A DNA stretch of 64,000 bases. It comes from Massilia rubra (GTDB taxonomy: Bacteria; Pseudomonadota; Gammaproteobacteria; Burkholderiales; Burkholderiaceae_D). The stretch spans positions 1 to 64,000 of the forward strand of contig NZ_VUYU01000020.1 in assembly GCF_011682065.1 (NCBI RefSeq), in the 5' to 3' direction. A program made the translations under genes and the position numbers. Shown here one piece after another: positions 1 through 8,616 of the stretch (the stretch's first letter is position 1; every line of letters starts with the position of its first letter). The notes beneath the pieces are model-generated. The model did no database searches and was not told the DNA's origin. It saw nothing but the letters and a program-made list of their open reading frames with translations.

Positions 1-343
1 TGAGCAGGCGCTCCTTGAACGTCCAGATCGTTGTCCGGTCCGGTATCTGACTACTGGAACGCAGTCCAACAAAGCGCTGGAAGCTCAGGCGGTCGAGCAA
101 CTGGAATTCCATTTGCTCGTCGCTCAAGTTGAACAACTGCTGGATCAGCAGGACGCGAACCATCAGTTCGGTCGGGAATGGAGGACGCCCGCCGCGTTCG
201 CGGCCGGGACGCGGAGCCGCTTCGTCAACCGCATCGGCAAGCGCGACGAAGTCGACATGCTGCTCCATCACCTTGAGCGCATCACCAAGCTTGTTCAGCT
301 TGGCTTCGCGCTCTTGGTCGGCAAACAGGCTCGTCTTGATCAT
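1..343 (-). CDS. IS5-family-like transposase, N-terminal part (runs off the left edge)
   Basis: Reading leftwards from ATG at 341-343 the frame is open to the window edge and gives about 114 residues starting MIKTSLFADQEREAKLNKLG. It contains the N-terminal pattern of IS5-type DDE transposases (DUF772-like): FPTELMVRVLLIQQLFNLSD, then LLDRLSFQRFVGL and PDRTTIWTFKERL. The catalytic DDE residues would lie beyond the edge. The gene sits directly against the broken end of an RHS gene, so the element probably inserted into or next to it. The left terminal repeat could not be placed with confidence. A decayed second copy of residues ~20-50 lies near 47.7 kb. Family assignment is from recognised sequence style; the exact IS name is not known. 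Confidence 0.8.
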   Translation of the reverse strand, partial: MIKTSLFADQEREAKLNKLGDALKVMEQHVDFVALADAVDEAAPRPGRERGGRPPFPTELMVRVLLIQQLFNLSDEQMEFQLLDRLSFQRFVGLRSSSQIPDRTTIWTFKERLL

Positions 344-347
344 GAAA

Positions 348-1844
348 TTAGGTCAGCAACGTGGAGCCGCTATGATGCCACGGCTGCGCCGGTTTTTGGA
401 GGTGCCCTTGCGTACCGCCGTCAGCGTCGTTGGCCGCGGCGCGCTTTTGTTCGGCGCCATCGCCGCGCCTGTCGACCCTGGCGAGCGGTACGTAGCCGCC
501 CGGCTCGTACAGGTATGTTGCCATCTCGCTCCCGCGCTGCTCCTGCATCATTTGCAATACGTCCCACAGGAAGGACGTTACGCCGGACTCATCCGTTTTG
601 CGTATCCTGCGCCCCAGCGCGTCGTAGTCGAAATGCACGAGTTGCCGTACGCCGTGGCGCACCGTCTCGACTTATCGCAACCGGTGCTCGCCGTCATAAC
701 TGAAATGTTGCTCTGTATGCGTGCCGACCCTTTTCGATTCCAGCCTGCCATGCACGTCGTACTCGAAGCGCTTGTCTTCGAACACCAACACACGGTTGTG
801 CCGGACGTAGCCGCCTCGATGGTTGCTGTCGACCAGATTAGCAGCAGCATCCCAGCTGAACATTTCGCGTCGTGCGGGCGCGACTGTCGAGAGTATCCTG
901 CCTAGCGGATCATAGAGATAGTTGGTCACGCCATTGCGCGAATGGCGTTTCTGCGTTATCTCTCCGCCGAGATCGTAGACCCATTCCTTGCGCAGCACTG
1001 GCTCGTGCTCGACTCGGTGTGCCGACTGTGCGGATGTTTTGCGGCTCATGGTATCGTAAGCAAAACGCGTATTGAGCGCTCCCTGGCTGCGCCCCACTTC
1101 CCGGTGCAGGTCGTCACGCTCCATATCGCTGACGACCTCGCCGTCGATATTGACTTGGTGCAGGTGTCCGTCGCCGTAAAACAGGCTGTTGATGGTGCGT
1201 CCATCGGGCAAGGCGGTGGCGGTGCGGTTACCGAGTTCGTCGAATTTGTGGCTCAGCTTGCCCAAGTGGCCGGCTTCGCTCAGCAACTCGCCACGCTTGC
1301 TGTGCGTAAACAACAGATTGTCATGGATAATTCGTGGTCCGCCGTTGTCGGTATATTGCTGCGCCTGTAGTAACTGGCCAACTTGGTCGTAGCGGTACGA
1401 TGTACTGCGCGCGCGCGCATGCTTGGCGGTCAGGCGCCCCAGCGCGTCACGCTGCATGGTAAGGATGACCGCATCGGGTTCGCCCAACGCATCGGTCACC
1501 GAGACCGGGAGGCCGCGTGCATCGTGCCCGATGCGCTTGATGATGCCATCGAGTCCGATTTCTTCGACCACGTTGTCGTTGCGGTCGTAAACAAATTGGT
1601 ATGCCTCGTTATTTTCATTGATCAGCCGTTCCAGCCGGTGCGCGCGGTCGTACGCGAACTGCACCGCGCGCCCAAGCGCATTGACGCGCCGGATCAACTG
1701 GCCGCGCGTGTTGCACTGGTAAAGGGTTTGATTGCCGGCGCTATCAATGCTCGTCTTCAAGCGACCGAACACGTCATAGCCGAAGCGCTCTGTCGCCCGC
1801 TTCAATCTTGAAGTTCTTCCCCACCAAAATGTTCTTGTCGCCAC
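348..1844 (-). pseudogene. RHS-repeat protein remnant (nonsense codon, 5' and 3' truncated)
   Basis: The frame carries many YD/RHS repeats, for example ERFGYDVFGRLKTSIDSAGN, RFAYDTMSRKTSAQ, NYLYDPLGRILSTVAP and HFDYDALGRRIRKTDESG. After EHRLR a TAA at 672-674 interrupts the frame, but the RHS reading continues in the same frame to ATYLYEPGGYVPLARVDRRG, so this is a point nonsense mutation, not a frameshift. RHS similarity fades after GDGAEQK, about 90 bp before the transposase start, so the usual core end (PxxxxDPxGL) and any toxin tip are missing. Upstream the gene joins the vgrG end at ~1795 without its own N-terminus. RHS proteins are normally large T6SS effectors or toxin shells; this copy is dead. 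Confidence 0.85.
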
Positions 1845-3612
1845 CGACCTGCTGCAGGTCGTCGACCTTCACGGTTTCTCTCAAGCTGTCCTTGACCAGG
1901 TTGGTCTCGTTCTGGCCGACGTACTTGATCCGGTCGAGCGCCACGCTGATGCTTTGGTCATGGCCCACGCTGACACTCTGGTCGTTGCCCACGGTACGGG
2001 TTTCGTCGTGCCGAACGGTGTAGGTCTGGTCGTTCTTGACCAGGCCGTCGAGGTTGCGCTCGGCCTGCATCCACAGCTGCTCGGCGCCCTTTTTATCTTC
2101 GAAGCGCATGCCGTTGGCATTGTCAGGGCCGCCCTTGGGCGTGGTGCGCGACAGCACGCCGCTCTGGGTTTTGTTGTCGGGCAGCTTCCAGGGCGGCATG
2201 GTGTCTTCATTCGGCACCATGCCGGTCACCAGCGGACGGTCCGGGTTCCCGTTCAGGAACTGGACCACGACTTCGGTGCCCACGCGCGGAATCGAGGTCA
2301 TGCCGAAACCGGGTCCGCTCCATGCGGTCGCCACGCGGATCCAGGCCGAACTCTTGTCGTCGTAGCTGCCGATGCGGTCCCAGTGGAACTGCACGCGCAC
2401 GCGGCCGTATTCGTCGGTGTGGATTTCCTCGCCTGGCGGACCTGTCACCACGGCCGTCTGCAGGCCGTAGATCTTGGTCGTTGTGCTGTTAAAGCCACGT
2501 CCGGGGCGCCAAGGGATCTTCTTGCGGATGCAGCCGATCCGGTTCTCGTAATGCGACAGCCCCGTTTGGCGGCTCACCTGGTAGTTGTTGGTGGCCGTGT
2601 GATGGACTTCGATGATGAGGAAGTTGTCGCCGCCATCGTAATGATCGGTCAGATCGAAACTGCGTCCCGGCTGTGCGTAGCGGTCGTTGCCGGCGCCTTC
2701 GAAGTGCTTGCCGGAGGCTTCGATTTCTTCCAGCCGCAGGCGGGTTTGCGCGTCGCCGTCGCCGGCATCCTTGAAGCCGTAGGCGCCGGTGTATTCGTAT
2801 ACTTCCTTCTTCAATACATCGCCCTGCTGGTTGACGGTCGGCAGGTCGACCTTGACCGGTTTCGGCTTCTTGAAGTCGAAGCTGGCCAGCGCCACGTGGG
2901 CCGATACCAGGTTGCGCACCGGCGTCCATTCGCGCAGGGCGTCGTCCTCCTCGGTGCCGGCTTCGGCCTGGAAGGGAATGTCGCTGCGCCCGTCGATCGG
3001 CGGCGCGGCGGTCGAGTCGTCCGCCAGCACCAGGGTGTGGCCGCCGGCCGTGTGTTCGTACCAGTAGAACCAGCCTTTCGCTTCCCAGCGCCGGTGCACG
3101 TAGTTGTAGTCGGATTCGTCGAACTGGCAGGCGTCGGTCATGACCGGATCGGGGCCGCCGATGCGCATCTCGCTCTTGCGCACCGAATACTCGCCGAAGA
3201 TGTCGTCGGTCTGGTCGCGCACCGTCATGTTGTGGTACAGGTAGTTGTCGCGGCGCAGGCGCAGGTAGGCCAGCCAGGGCAGCAGGACCATTTCGTAGTA
3301 CACATAGCCGCCGTCGGCGCGCACGCGGCGGAACTCGAACACGTGGCCGTTGAAGTAGCGCAGGCTGCCGTCTTCGCGCACCAGTTCGACGGTGGCGAGC
3401 TTTCCCTGTACATCCTTGAGCGCAATCGACGGATTGTCGGACAGCACCTCGACCGTAAAATTGAAGTCGCGCGACAAGCCCTCGACGGCGTCGAGCCGGT
3501 TGGCCAGCATCAGGCCCGACGGACCGCCCGACGGAAACCGCAGGCGCAGCAGGCGCTTACTCTGGCGGTCGCCGCCTCCTGACGAAGAGGATGCGGAAGG
3601 TAGCGTGCTCAT
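1774..3612 (-). CDS. vgrG: Type VI secretion tip protein VgrG, C-terminally shortened
   Basis: 612 aa. VgrG forms the trimeric spike at the tip of the Hcp tube and carries effectors. The gp27-like N-terminal half (RLRFPSGGPSGLMLANRLDA, FNFTVEV, DSLRYFNGHV-type strand) is followed by the gp5 OB region with EEIHTDEYGRVRVQFHWDR, SSAWIRVATAWSGPGFGM and IPRVGTEVVVQFLNGNPDRP, then GMVPNEDTMPPW and Vgr repeats (TVRHDETRTVGNDQSVSVG). The start has an AAGGA ribosome site 6 nt upstream. The protein stops at FKIEAGDRALRL, where relatives continue into the DUF2345 region; the DNA continues out of frame as RHS coding sequence. It may still make a needle but has lost its tail. Confidence 0.9.
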   Translation of the reverse strand: MSTLPSASSSSGGGDRQSKRLLRLRFPSGGPSGLMLANRLDAVEGLSRDFNFTVEVLSDNPSIALKDVQGKLATVELVREDGSLRYFNGHVFEFRRVRADGGYVYYEMVLLPWLAYLRLRRDNYLYHNMTVRDQTDDIFGEYSVRKSEMRIGGPDPVMTDACQFDESDYNYVHRRWEAKGWFYWYEHTAGGHTLVLADDSTAAPPIDGRSDIPFQAEAGTEEDDALREWTPVRNLVSAHVALASFDFKKPKPVKVDLPTVNQQGDVLKKEVYEYTGAYGFKDAGDGDAQTRLRLEEIEASGKHFEGAGNDRYAQPGRSFDLTDHYDGGDNFLIIEVHHTATNNYQVSRQTGLSHYENRIGCIRKKIPWRPGRGFNSTTTKIYGLQTAVVTGPPGEEIHTDEYGRVRVQFHWDRIGSYDDKSSAWIRVATAWSGPGFGMTSIPRVGTEVVVQFLNGNPDRPLVTGMVPNEDTMPPWKLPDNKTQSGVLSRTTPKGGPDNANGMRFEDKKGAEQLWMQAERNLDGLVKNDQTYTVRHDETRTVGNDQSVSVGHDQSISVALDRIKYVGQNETNLVKDSLRETVKVDDLQQVGGDKNILVGKNFKIEAGDRALRL

Positions 3613-3851
3613 GCTTAATCCTTTTGACTGATTGTGTAGGTGAACAATGGAGCGACCAGGCGGCTCTCGTGCGCTTGTCGGCTCCCACGCGATGTCGCAA
3701 TCGCCCCCTGCATCGCCGGTATTCGTTTACAACAGCAAGGTGCCAATACAGAGGCAAGAAAGGCAACCATAAGTTAAACATTAGATTTTTTGGGGGGGGC
3801 AGAAAATTTGCTGGCATTGCAACCCGCAGGCAAGGCATATTCAAGCCAGCG

Positions 3852-4082
3852 CTACCCGATAAGGCGGTTGCCCCGAATATCGATCTTGAATCGACCGTCA
3901 ACATGATGGCGGTGGCGGTGGCCGCTGCCAACGACGGTGACATGCCAAACAGGCGCAGCAGCGGTCTTGGCCTGCACAGGTGGCGATCTGGTGATTGGCA
4001 CCTCCCGGTACGGGAGGTGCGCCTCCACAAGCCGCCAATCTGCCGTAAAAAGCTCTCTTCCGACATAAAAAGCCAGCTTCAT
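3852..4082 (-). CDS. Possible small protein, unrecognised
   Basis: 76 aa starting MKLAFYVGRELFTADWRLVE and ending FKIDIRGNRLIG. It is the only open frame in the 517-bp gap between vgrG and udk that reads like protein. AAAGGGGG touches the ATG and AGGG lies about 8 nt upstream, so translation is possible but not convincing. No family is recognised. The reading covers the hairpin at 3998-4020. The rest of the gap (3613-3851) shows a G8 tract near 3793 and no gene. Confidence 0.25.
   Translation of the reverse strand: MKLAFYVGRELFTADWRLVEAHLPYREVPITRSPPVQAKTAAAPVWHVTVVGSGHRHRHHVDGRFKIDIRGNRLIG
3998..4020. repeat. Short perfect inverted repeat (10-bp stem, 3-nt loop)
   Basis: GCACCTCCCG (3998-4007) and CGGGAGGTGC (4011-4020) form a perfect stem around GTA. 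No T-run follows on either strand, so it is not a clear intrinsic terminator. Its role is unknown. Confidence 0.5.
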
Positions 4083-4129
4083 CCCCCTTTACCCTGTCAG
4101 TTCGATCGCCGCTCCGGTATCATTCGGGG

Positions 4130-4771
4130 ATGAATAAGATTTCTTTCCCTGCGTTTGTAATTGGTGTCGCTGGCGGAAGCGGTAGTGGCAAGTCAACGGT
4201 GACCCAGCAAGTACTCGCTTCGTTCGGCGCCGACATGGTGTCGGTCGTGATGCAGGACGACTACTACTGCGACCAATCCGATCTCACTCCCGAAGTGCGC
4301 CGCAAGCAAAATTACGACCATCCGCGGGCATTCGACTGGCCACTGCTGGTACAGCACATCCATGCCTTGCGTAATGGCGAGGCGATCGAGATGCCAGAGT
4401 ACGACTTCACGACCGACAACCGCTCCAACAAGACCATTCCCGTCAAACCTGCCCCGGTCATCGTGATCGAAGGCCTGTTTGCCTTGTACGACGAAGACCT
4501 GCGCAAAATGATGTCGCTGAAGATCTTTGTCGACACGGCTCCCGATGTGCGCTTCATCCGCCGCATGCAAAGGGATATTACCGAACGCGGCCGCTCGGTC
4601 GAGAGCGTTGTCGGCCAATATCTGGAAACAGTGCGGCCGATGCACAAGCAGTTCATCGAGCCGACCAAGCGCCACGCCGATGTTATCTTGCCGCACGGCG
4701 CCAATGGCCCGGCAATCGATGTGATCACGACCAAAGTGGCGAGCGTCATCGGCCAGTTGAAGCGGTCCTGA
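4130..4771 (+). CDS. udk: Uridine kinase-like P-loop kinase
   Basis: 213 aa, the usual length for uridine kinases, which phosphorylate uridine and cytidine with ATP or GTP in pyrimidine salvage in the cytoplasm. The Walker A motif GVAGGSGSGKST lies at residues ~13-24. It is followed by VVMQDDYYCDQSDLTPEVRR, the NYDHPRAFDWPLL substrate segment, YDFTTDNRSNKT, the IVIEGLFALYDEDLR strand and the lid RRMQRDITERGRS. The first ATG is used; GGGG lies close to it. It is alone on the plus strand and has no functional link to the neighbouring secretion genes. Phosphoribulokinase is excluded by length and by the DDYY motif. Confidence 0.9.
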   Translation: MNKISFPAFVIGVAGGSGSGKSTVTQQVLASFGADMVSVVMQDDYYCDQSDLTPEVRRKQNYDHPRAFDWPLLVQHIHALRNGEAIEMPEYDFTTDNRSNKTIPVKPAPVIVIEGLFALYDEDLRKMMSLKIFVDTAPDVRFIRRMQRDITERGRSVESVVGQYLETVRPMHKQFIEPTKRHADVILPHGANGPAIDVITTKVASVIGQLKRS

Positions 4772-4959
4772 CCCAAGCCCTTTGAATGCCTCGGCATCTT
4801 CTGCCGTCAAGCCATGATGTCACACGCGCCCGCACGTTCCCGTGCGCAGCGATGTGCTGGTCATCGACGCGCTCGCCAGCGCAGTCTGCCGCATGTACCT
4901 GGACCATGACCGCCCACGGGTAGGGCCGGTTTTGCGGCCTTCAATGGCGTCCCCCAGGC

Positions 4960-5160
4960 ATGACTGGTTCAATGTCACATTTATTGAGCGAGCTCAAGCA
5001 TGCGCGATTCAGGCGGCTTTTACATTTGCGCAAGGTCTTCCTTACGCCTAGATTGACTGGTGAGAGCGCGCCGCGCTTCTCTGTGAAGTTCAAGCGCATG
5101 CTCGAACAGCATGCCCACGCCCAGTCAAGCGCCCAGCCGCCCAGCCAATCCGGGGTGTAA
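4960..5160 (+). CDS. Possible small basic protein, unrecognised
   Basis: 66 aa, MSHLLSELKHARFRRLL after the first four residues, rich in Arg and Lys, ending in a Gln/Ser/Pro tail. The composition is protein-like, but the only ribosome-site hint is CAGG 2-5 nt before the ATG and no family is recognised. It lies in the 433-bp gap between udk and the 704-aa gene; nothing else was seen in that gap. Confidence 0.25.
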   Translation: MTGSMSHLLSELKHARFRRLLHLRKVFLTPRLTGESAPRFSVKFKRMLEQHAHAQSSAQPPSQSGV

Positions 5161-5204
5161 TACCGCTGTCGCTGACCGCTCATGCACTCATAAAGGAAGA
5201 CACC

Positions 5205-7319
5205 ATGACTATCAAGGACAGAGGCCCGAACCAGACGGACGCACGCTTTCGCATCGAGGGGCAGGTTCAATTCGAAGAACAGGATGGCAAGGCGGAAGAC
5301 CTCGGCGTGAAAGTGCTTGTCGCGGACCGGTTCGGAGAGCCGCTGGGCGATGCCGATGTGGATAGGGAGGGGCGTTTCAGCGTGGCGCTACGCCTGGCCA
5401 AGCCGACCGATGTGCAGTTGTTCATCGGTCCGGGCTTGAACGCGGCCGACGTGCGCCACACGTCAAGCTTCTCACAGCGCTATAGCATCAAGGATTGGGT
5501 GGCAACGGAAAACGGCGCCGTCATTCGCGCCACACCGGTCGTGCCACAGTCCCTATGGTGGCCTTGGCGGCCGGTGCGTATCTGCGTCACTGGCCACGTG
5601 CGCAAGATCGACGACCATGAAGGGCAGGTCGACATCTGCCCGGTTCCGTTCGTGAAGATTGAAATTTTCGACGTGGACCGGGAAGGCTGCTTCTGGCCCC
5701 CGATCCGCAACTGGTGGGATGTGCTGGTCGACCGGCCGGTCGTACGCATCCCCGATCTGTTGAAACCGCGCCGCTTCCCTGTCAAGCCATTTCCGGTGCC
5801 CGATCCGGCCCCGGACCTGCGCCTCGACTTGGGCGCACCCGGCCGCATGGCCAGCCTCAATCCGCAACCGCTGCCGCCGCGCGCCAAGTCGCTCACGAGT
5901 TTGGCTGACATCGACAGGCATGCGGTCAACGCGGTGCCGGCCCCGGTTGCATTTGAAGCGGTGCAGCGTGTCGGCGAAGCGCGCTTGCTGGACACGAGCA
6001 TTGCATCCCGGCTGGACCGGCTCACGCTCACGTCCACCGTCGCGCCCTGGCTGATATTCCCGCGTTGCTTTTACAGCAGGGAGCTGTTGTGCGAGACGTA
6101 TACCGATTGCGACGGCTATTTCCGCTGCTGTTTCCGCTGGTGGCCCATCCATTTCCGCAACGGCCGGCTCCGTTTCGATTCGCGTCCGGACATCATCGTC
6201 CGGCTCACCCAGATCATCAACGGCGTGCAGACCGTGATCTATATGGACCCTTATACCAGCACGCGCTGGAACGTGACCAATACCCACCTCGATCTGTATC
6301 TTGACAACGAAGACGTGCGTTGCGGCCAGGGTTGCAAGCCGCCGCCGACCGGCACGCCGGTGTTTTTCACCCGAATCGGCCACGACGAGGTCTACCAGAT
6401 CAACCAGGCCAGCGGTCTGTACAGCGACACTGTCCTGAGCCAGATGGCCTACGGCCGAGGGTTGGATGTCTTCGGCTTGTTCGGCGATGCGCTGGCCAGT
6501 GGCGCACCGGCACGCTATTACCGGCTGTCGTACAAGAAGCAGGGGCAAGCCGACAGCGCCTTCAAATTTGTCGACGCGGACTTGAACGACACCCGGGTCG
6601 ACAAGAGCAGCTACCTGTCAACCGGCCACAAACTCGGCCCCTATCCGGTCAACGGCACCAATGCGCTGTACGAAGTGCGTAATCGCACTGACTACTACTG
6701 GTACAACCCGGACTGGATCGGCTACTGGAACACCGTGCCGGTCGAAGCCGGGTCGGACACCTACGTCCTGCGCCTGGAAATGTTCGACGAGAACGGTGTT
6801 TACCTCGACACCGCCTCAGGGCAGGTGGATTATCGCGACGGTACGGTGGCGCCACCGGCGACGTTGCCGGCGGTGGCAGACCACTGCGATCTGGTCATCA
6901 CGATCGATAACCAACCGGCCGAGCTCGATCTTGATATACCGGCGGTGCTCAACGACTGTGGCGTCATCCCGTGGCACCCCGCACTCGTCCTCAATTTCAA
7001 TGTGTCCGTCACGCAGCCCAGTAACCGGCTCTATACCTGGGCATTAGACTACACCAAGGGAGTGTCCCCGACGGTCACCTCGTTATTGCCCAGCCCTGCC
7101 TTCTCCAACAGTGGAGCGCTCAGTCCGGTAAATACTACTGTCAGCGGTGCGTCGTTGCTGGCGGGACTGAGCTCTACCTGCGCGTTTGCGGTCAAACTGT
7201 CTGCCTATGCACATATTCGTAATGGCTACGGACTTGTGTACTACAGTGAGATCATCATCGCCCTCGCCATCGAGAAATGCGTACCTTGTCCGGAGTGCGG
7301 ACCGATAGCGATCCTGTAA
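5205..7319 (+). CDS. Large protein of unknown function with beta-sandwich-like N-terminus
   Basis: 704 aa with no signal peptide or membrane span, well started (AAAGGAAG 6 nt before ATG). Residues ~14-90 (FRIEGQVQFEEQDGKAEDL, VADRFGEPLGDADVDREGRF) resemble a transthyretin-like or carboxypeptidase regulatory-like fold. A second similar block follows at RICVTGHVRKI and IEIFDVDREGCFWPP. Residues ~225-233 contain SLNPQPLPPR, a proline motif that recurs in otherwise unrelated bacterial hypothetical proteins (from memory). Later come Cys-rich pieces (YTDCDGYFRCCFRWWP, VRCGQGCKPPP) and a C-terminus ending CVPCPECGPIAIL. Aromatic and Asp-rich segments suggest a structural or carbohydrate-related role, but no function is assigned. 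It stands alone between udk and the MITE-like element. Confidence 0.75.
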   Translation: MTIKDRGPNQTDARFRIEGQVQFEEQDGKAEDLGVKVLVADRFGEPLGDADVDREGRFSVALRLAKPTDVQLFIGPGLNAADVRHTSSFSQRYSIKDWVATENGAVIRATPVVPQSLWWPWRPVRICVTGHVRKIDDHEGQVDICPVPFVKIEIFDVDREGCFWPPIRNWWDVLVDRPVVRIPDLLKPRRFPVKPFPVPDPAPDLRLDLGAPGRMASLNPQPLPPRAKSLTSLADIDRHAVNAVPAPVAFEAVQRVGEARLLDTSIASRLDRLTLTSTVAPWLIFPRCFYSRELLCETYTDCDGYFRCCFRWWPIHFRNGRLRFDSRPDIIVRLTQIINGVQTVIYMDPYTSTRWNVTNTHLDLYLDNEDVRCGQGCKPPPTGTPVFFTRIGHDEVYQINQASGLYSDTVLSQMAYGRGLDVFGLFGDALASGAPARYYRLSYKKQGQADSAFKFVDADLNDTRVDKSSYLSTGHKLGPYPVNGTNALYEVRNRTDYYWYNPDWIGYWNTVPVEAGSDTYVLRLEMFDENGVYLDTASGQVDYRDGTVAPPATLPAVADHCDLVITIDNQPAELDLDIPAVLNDCGVIPWHPALVLNFNVSVTQPSNRLYTWALDYTKGVSPTVTSLLPSPAFSNSGALSPVNTTVSGASLLAGLSSTCAFAVKLSAYAHIRNGYGLVYYSEIIIALAIEKCVPCPECGPIAIL

Positions 7320-7340
7320 ACGGCGACATCGTTGGGATTT

Positions 7341-7377
7341 TCCGCAGGCGCCATGCCGTTCGAACCGCGCCTGCGGA
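7341..7377 (+). terminator. Terminator-like hairpin after the 704-aa gene
   Basis: TCCGCAGGCGC (7341-7351) pairs perfectly with GCGCCTGCGGA (7367-7377), an 11-bp GC-rich stem with a 15-nt loop, 22 nt after the stop codon. No U-tract follows, so termination is only suggested. Confidence 0.4.
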
Positions 7378-7398
7378 CCTGTTACCAAGCGCTGCACG

Positions 7399-7561
7399 CT
7401 AAGTAAGTGTGCAGAAATTATTGTGATTTTTAGCGAACAGAAGCGGATGCCTTGCAAGGCGCACGCCGCGACGCAGTGCGAGCACTGCTAGCGGTGGGCA
7501 ACACAGCAAGGCCCCGCTGATGGAAGCTAAAAATTACAAGAATTTATGCGCACTTACTTAG
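7399..7561. mobile_element. MITE-like element with ~36-bp imperfect terminal inverted repeats
   Basis: The left end (7399-7434, beginning CTAAGTAAGTGTGCAGAAAT) matches the reverse complement of the right end (7526-7561, beginning CTAAGTAAGTGCGCATAAAT) at 32 of 36 positions. The 91-bp interior is GC-rich with no open frame and itself contains short repeats (CAAGGC, GCAGTGC/GCACTGC). Size, long inverted ends and absence of coding capacity fit a non-autonomous transposable element or a mobile repeat with RNA structure. A clear target duplication was not found. It lies between a plus-strand gene and the 3' end of the minus-strand T6SS effector operon, where it could act as a bidirectional 3' structure. 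Confidence 0.7.
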
Positions 7562-7563
7562 GT

Positions 7564-7917
7564 TCAGGAGCGAGAAAAATCAATCAGCGCCCGCCCGCTT
7601 GAACGCTCTACCCGCAAGGCGACCGTACAGCCGGTTTGTATTGCCGGCAGGTTGATCACGTCGATGGGCTGGGCGATATCGCGCTGCGTTGCAGGCGCCT
7701 GCACATCCACCAGGCGCACCACGCACAGCGGCTGGTCATTGATCAGGGTGCCGCTCTGGCGCGCACTGACGACCTTGGCATAACAAATGTCGCCGTGCGC
7801 GAGCAGCCTGGCGTCGGCCGCCTTTGCACGAAACAAGCCGCGGATCTCCCAGGCGAGGTGCCCGCCGACGAGCGCGATGATTGCCGCTGCGATCGCCATC
7901 GCGGTAAAGTCGCTCAT
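7564..7917 (-). CDS. Small membrane-anchored protein at the end of the VgrG module
   Basis: 117 aa. Residues ~6-24 (AMAIAAAIIALVGGHLAWEI) form one membrane helix. The remaining ~90 residues (YAKVVSARQSGTLINDQPLC, VALRVERSSGRALIDFSRS) look like a small beta domain. The start lies 3 bp after the DUF3540 stop, so the gene is co-transcribed and is the last gene of the effector module. The family is not recognised. Position and topology would allow an immunity protein for the hydrolase effector or an accessory of the VgrG assembly; that is inference only. Confidence 0.7.
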   Translation of the reverse strand: MSDFTAMAIAAAIIALVGGHLAWEIRGLFRAKAADARLLAHGDICYAKVVSARQSGTLINDQPLCVVRLVDVQAPATQRDIAQPIDVINLPAIQTGCTVALRVERSSGRALIDFSRS

Positions 7918-7920
7918 GCC

Positions 7921-8571
7921 TCAGCCCAGGTGAATCTGTTTTGAATCCATTTTCAACAGCTTGTCGCTGGTCACCATGACGTGGTCGCCGTGTAGCCGCA
8001 CATAGTCCCTGGCCTGGTAATCGAGCTGGCCGGCGCGCAGATGGTCGGTTTGCTCGACCTGGCGATAGCAGACACGTGCGACCTGCCGTACTTTGTCCAA
8101 CAGCATTTCCAGCGCCTGCCCGGTATGGCGCAGCACCCCCAGTGCGCCTTGCCACTGCCGGCCCTGATAGCTCAGTTCCTGCGCCACGACGACAGCGCTT
8201 TCGGCGCGAATGCCCAACTGCCCCGATGCCAGGGACAGCGATGCGCTTTCCAGGCTGATGGCGTCGTCGCTGAGGACCTGGACCGCGCCGCCGTAGCCGA
8301 TCGCCATGGCGCCCTCGACGCCGACCCGGGCGGTGCGCGCGCTATCGCGTTCCAGCACGGCGATCAGGTAACTTTGCTGGCGGCTCGGCCCGGAGACCAG
8401 CACCTTGTCGCCGGTTTCCGGATGCAGCAGGCAACTGGCGGCGCGCTTGCAGGTCAGGGTGCCGCCGTTGAGGTCCAGCAGAAAATTGCCATGGCCAAGA
8501 TCGGCGACGACCGTGGCAATGGCGTGAATGGCCGCGTCGTGGGCGCTGGCGTGGTCGAGTACGGTATGCAT
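7921..8571 (-). CDS. DUF3540 domain protein, T6SS-associated
   Basis: 216 aa. The sequence VVADLGHGNFLLDLNGGTLTC, ASCLLHPETGDKVLVSG and SYLIAVLERDS, followed by a hydrophilic beta-repeat stretch (AISLESASLSLASGQLGIRA) and YVRLHGDHVMVTSDKLLKM, is the DUF3540 pattern. In proteobacteria it accompanies DUF2169, pentapeptide, PAAR-like and VgrG genes. Its Vgr-like beta-strand repeats suggest contact with the spike. AAGGA lies 8 nt before ATG. It is downstream of a pentapeptide gene and upstream of a small membrane protein, all on one strand. The molecular function is not established; an assembly or adaptor role is inferred from context. Confidence 0.8.
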   Translation of the reverse strand: MHTVLDHASAHDAAIHAIATVVADLGHGNFLLDLNGGTLTCKRAASCLLHPETGDKVLVSGPSRQQSYLIAVLERDSARTARVGVEGAMAIGYGGAVQVLSDDAISLESASLSLASGQLGIRAESAVVVAQELSYQGRQWQGALGVLRHTGQALEMLLDKVRQVARVCYRQVEQTDHLRAGQLDYQARDYVRLHGDHVMVTSDKLLKMDSKQIHLG

Positions 8572-8616
8572 CGTGAAAATCCTTAAAAAATAGGGAAGGG
8601 CGATCGCCGGGCAGGC

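Noticed and set aside
1954-3582. 542-residue plus-strand frame
   Set aside because: Antisense to the VgrG gene; Val/Ala/His-rich shadow frame.
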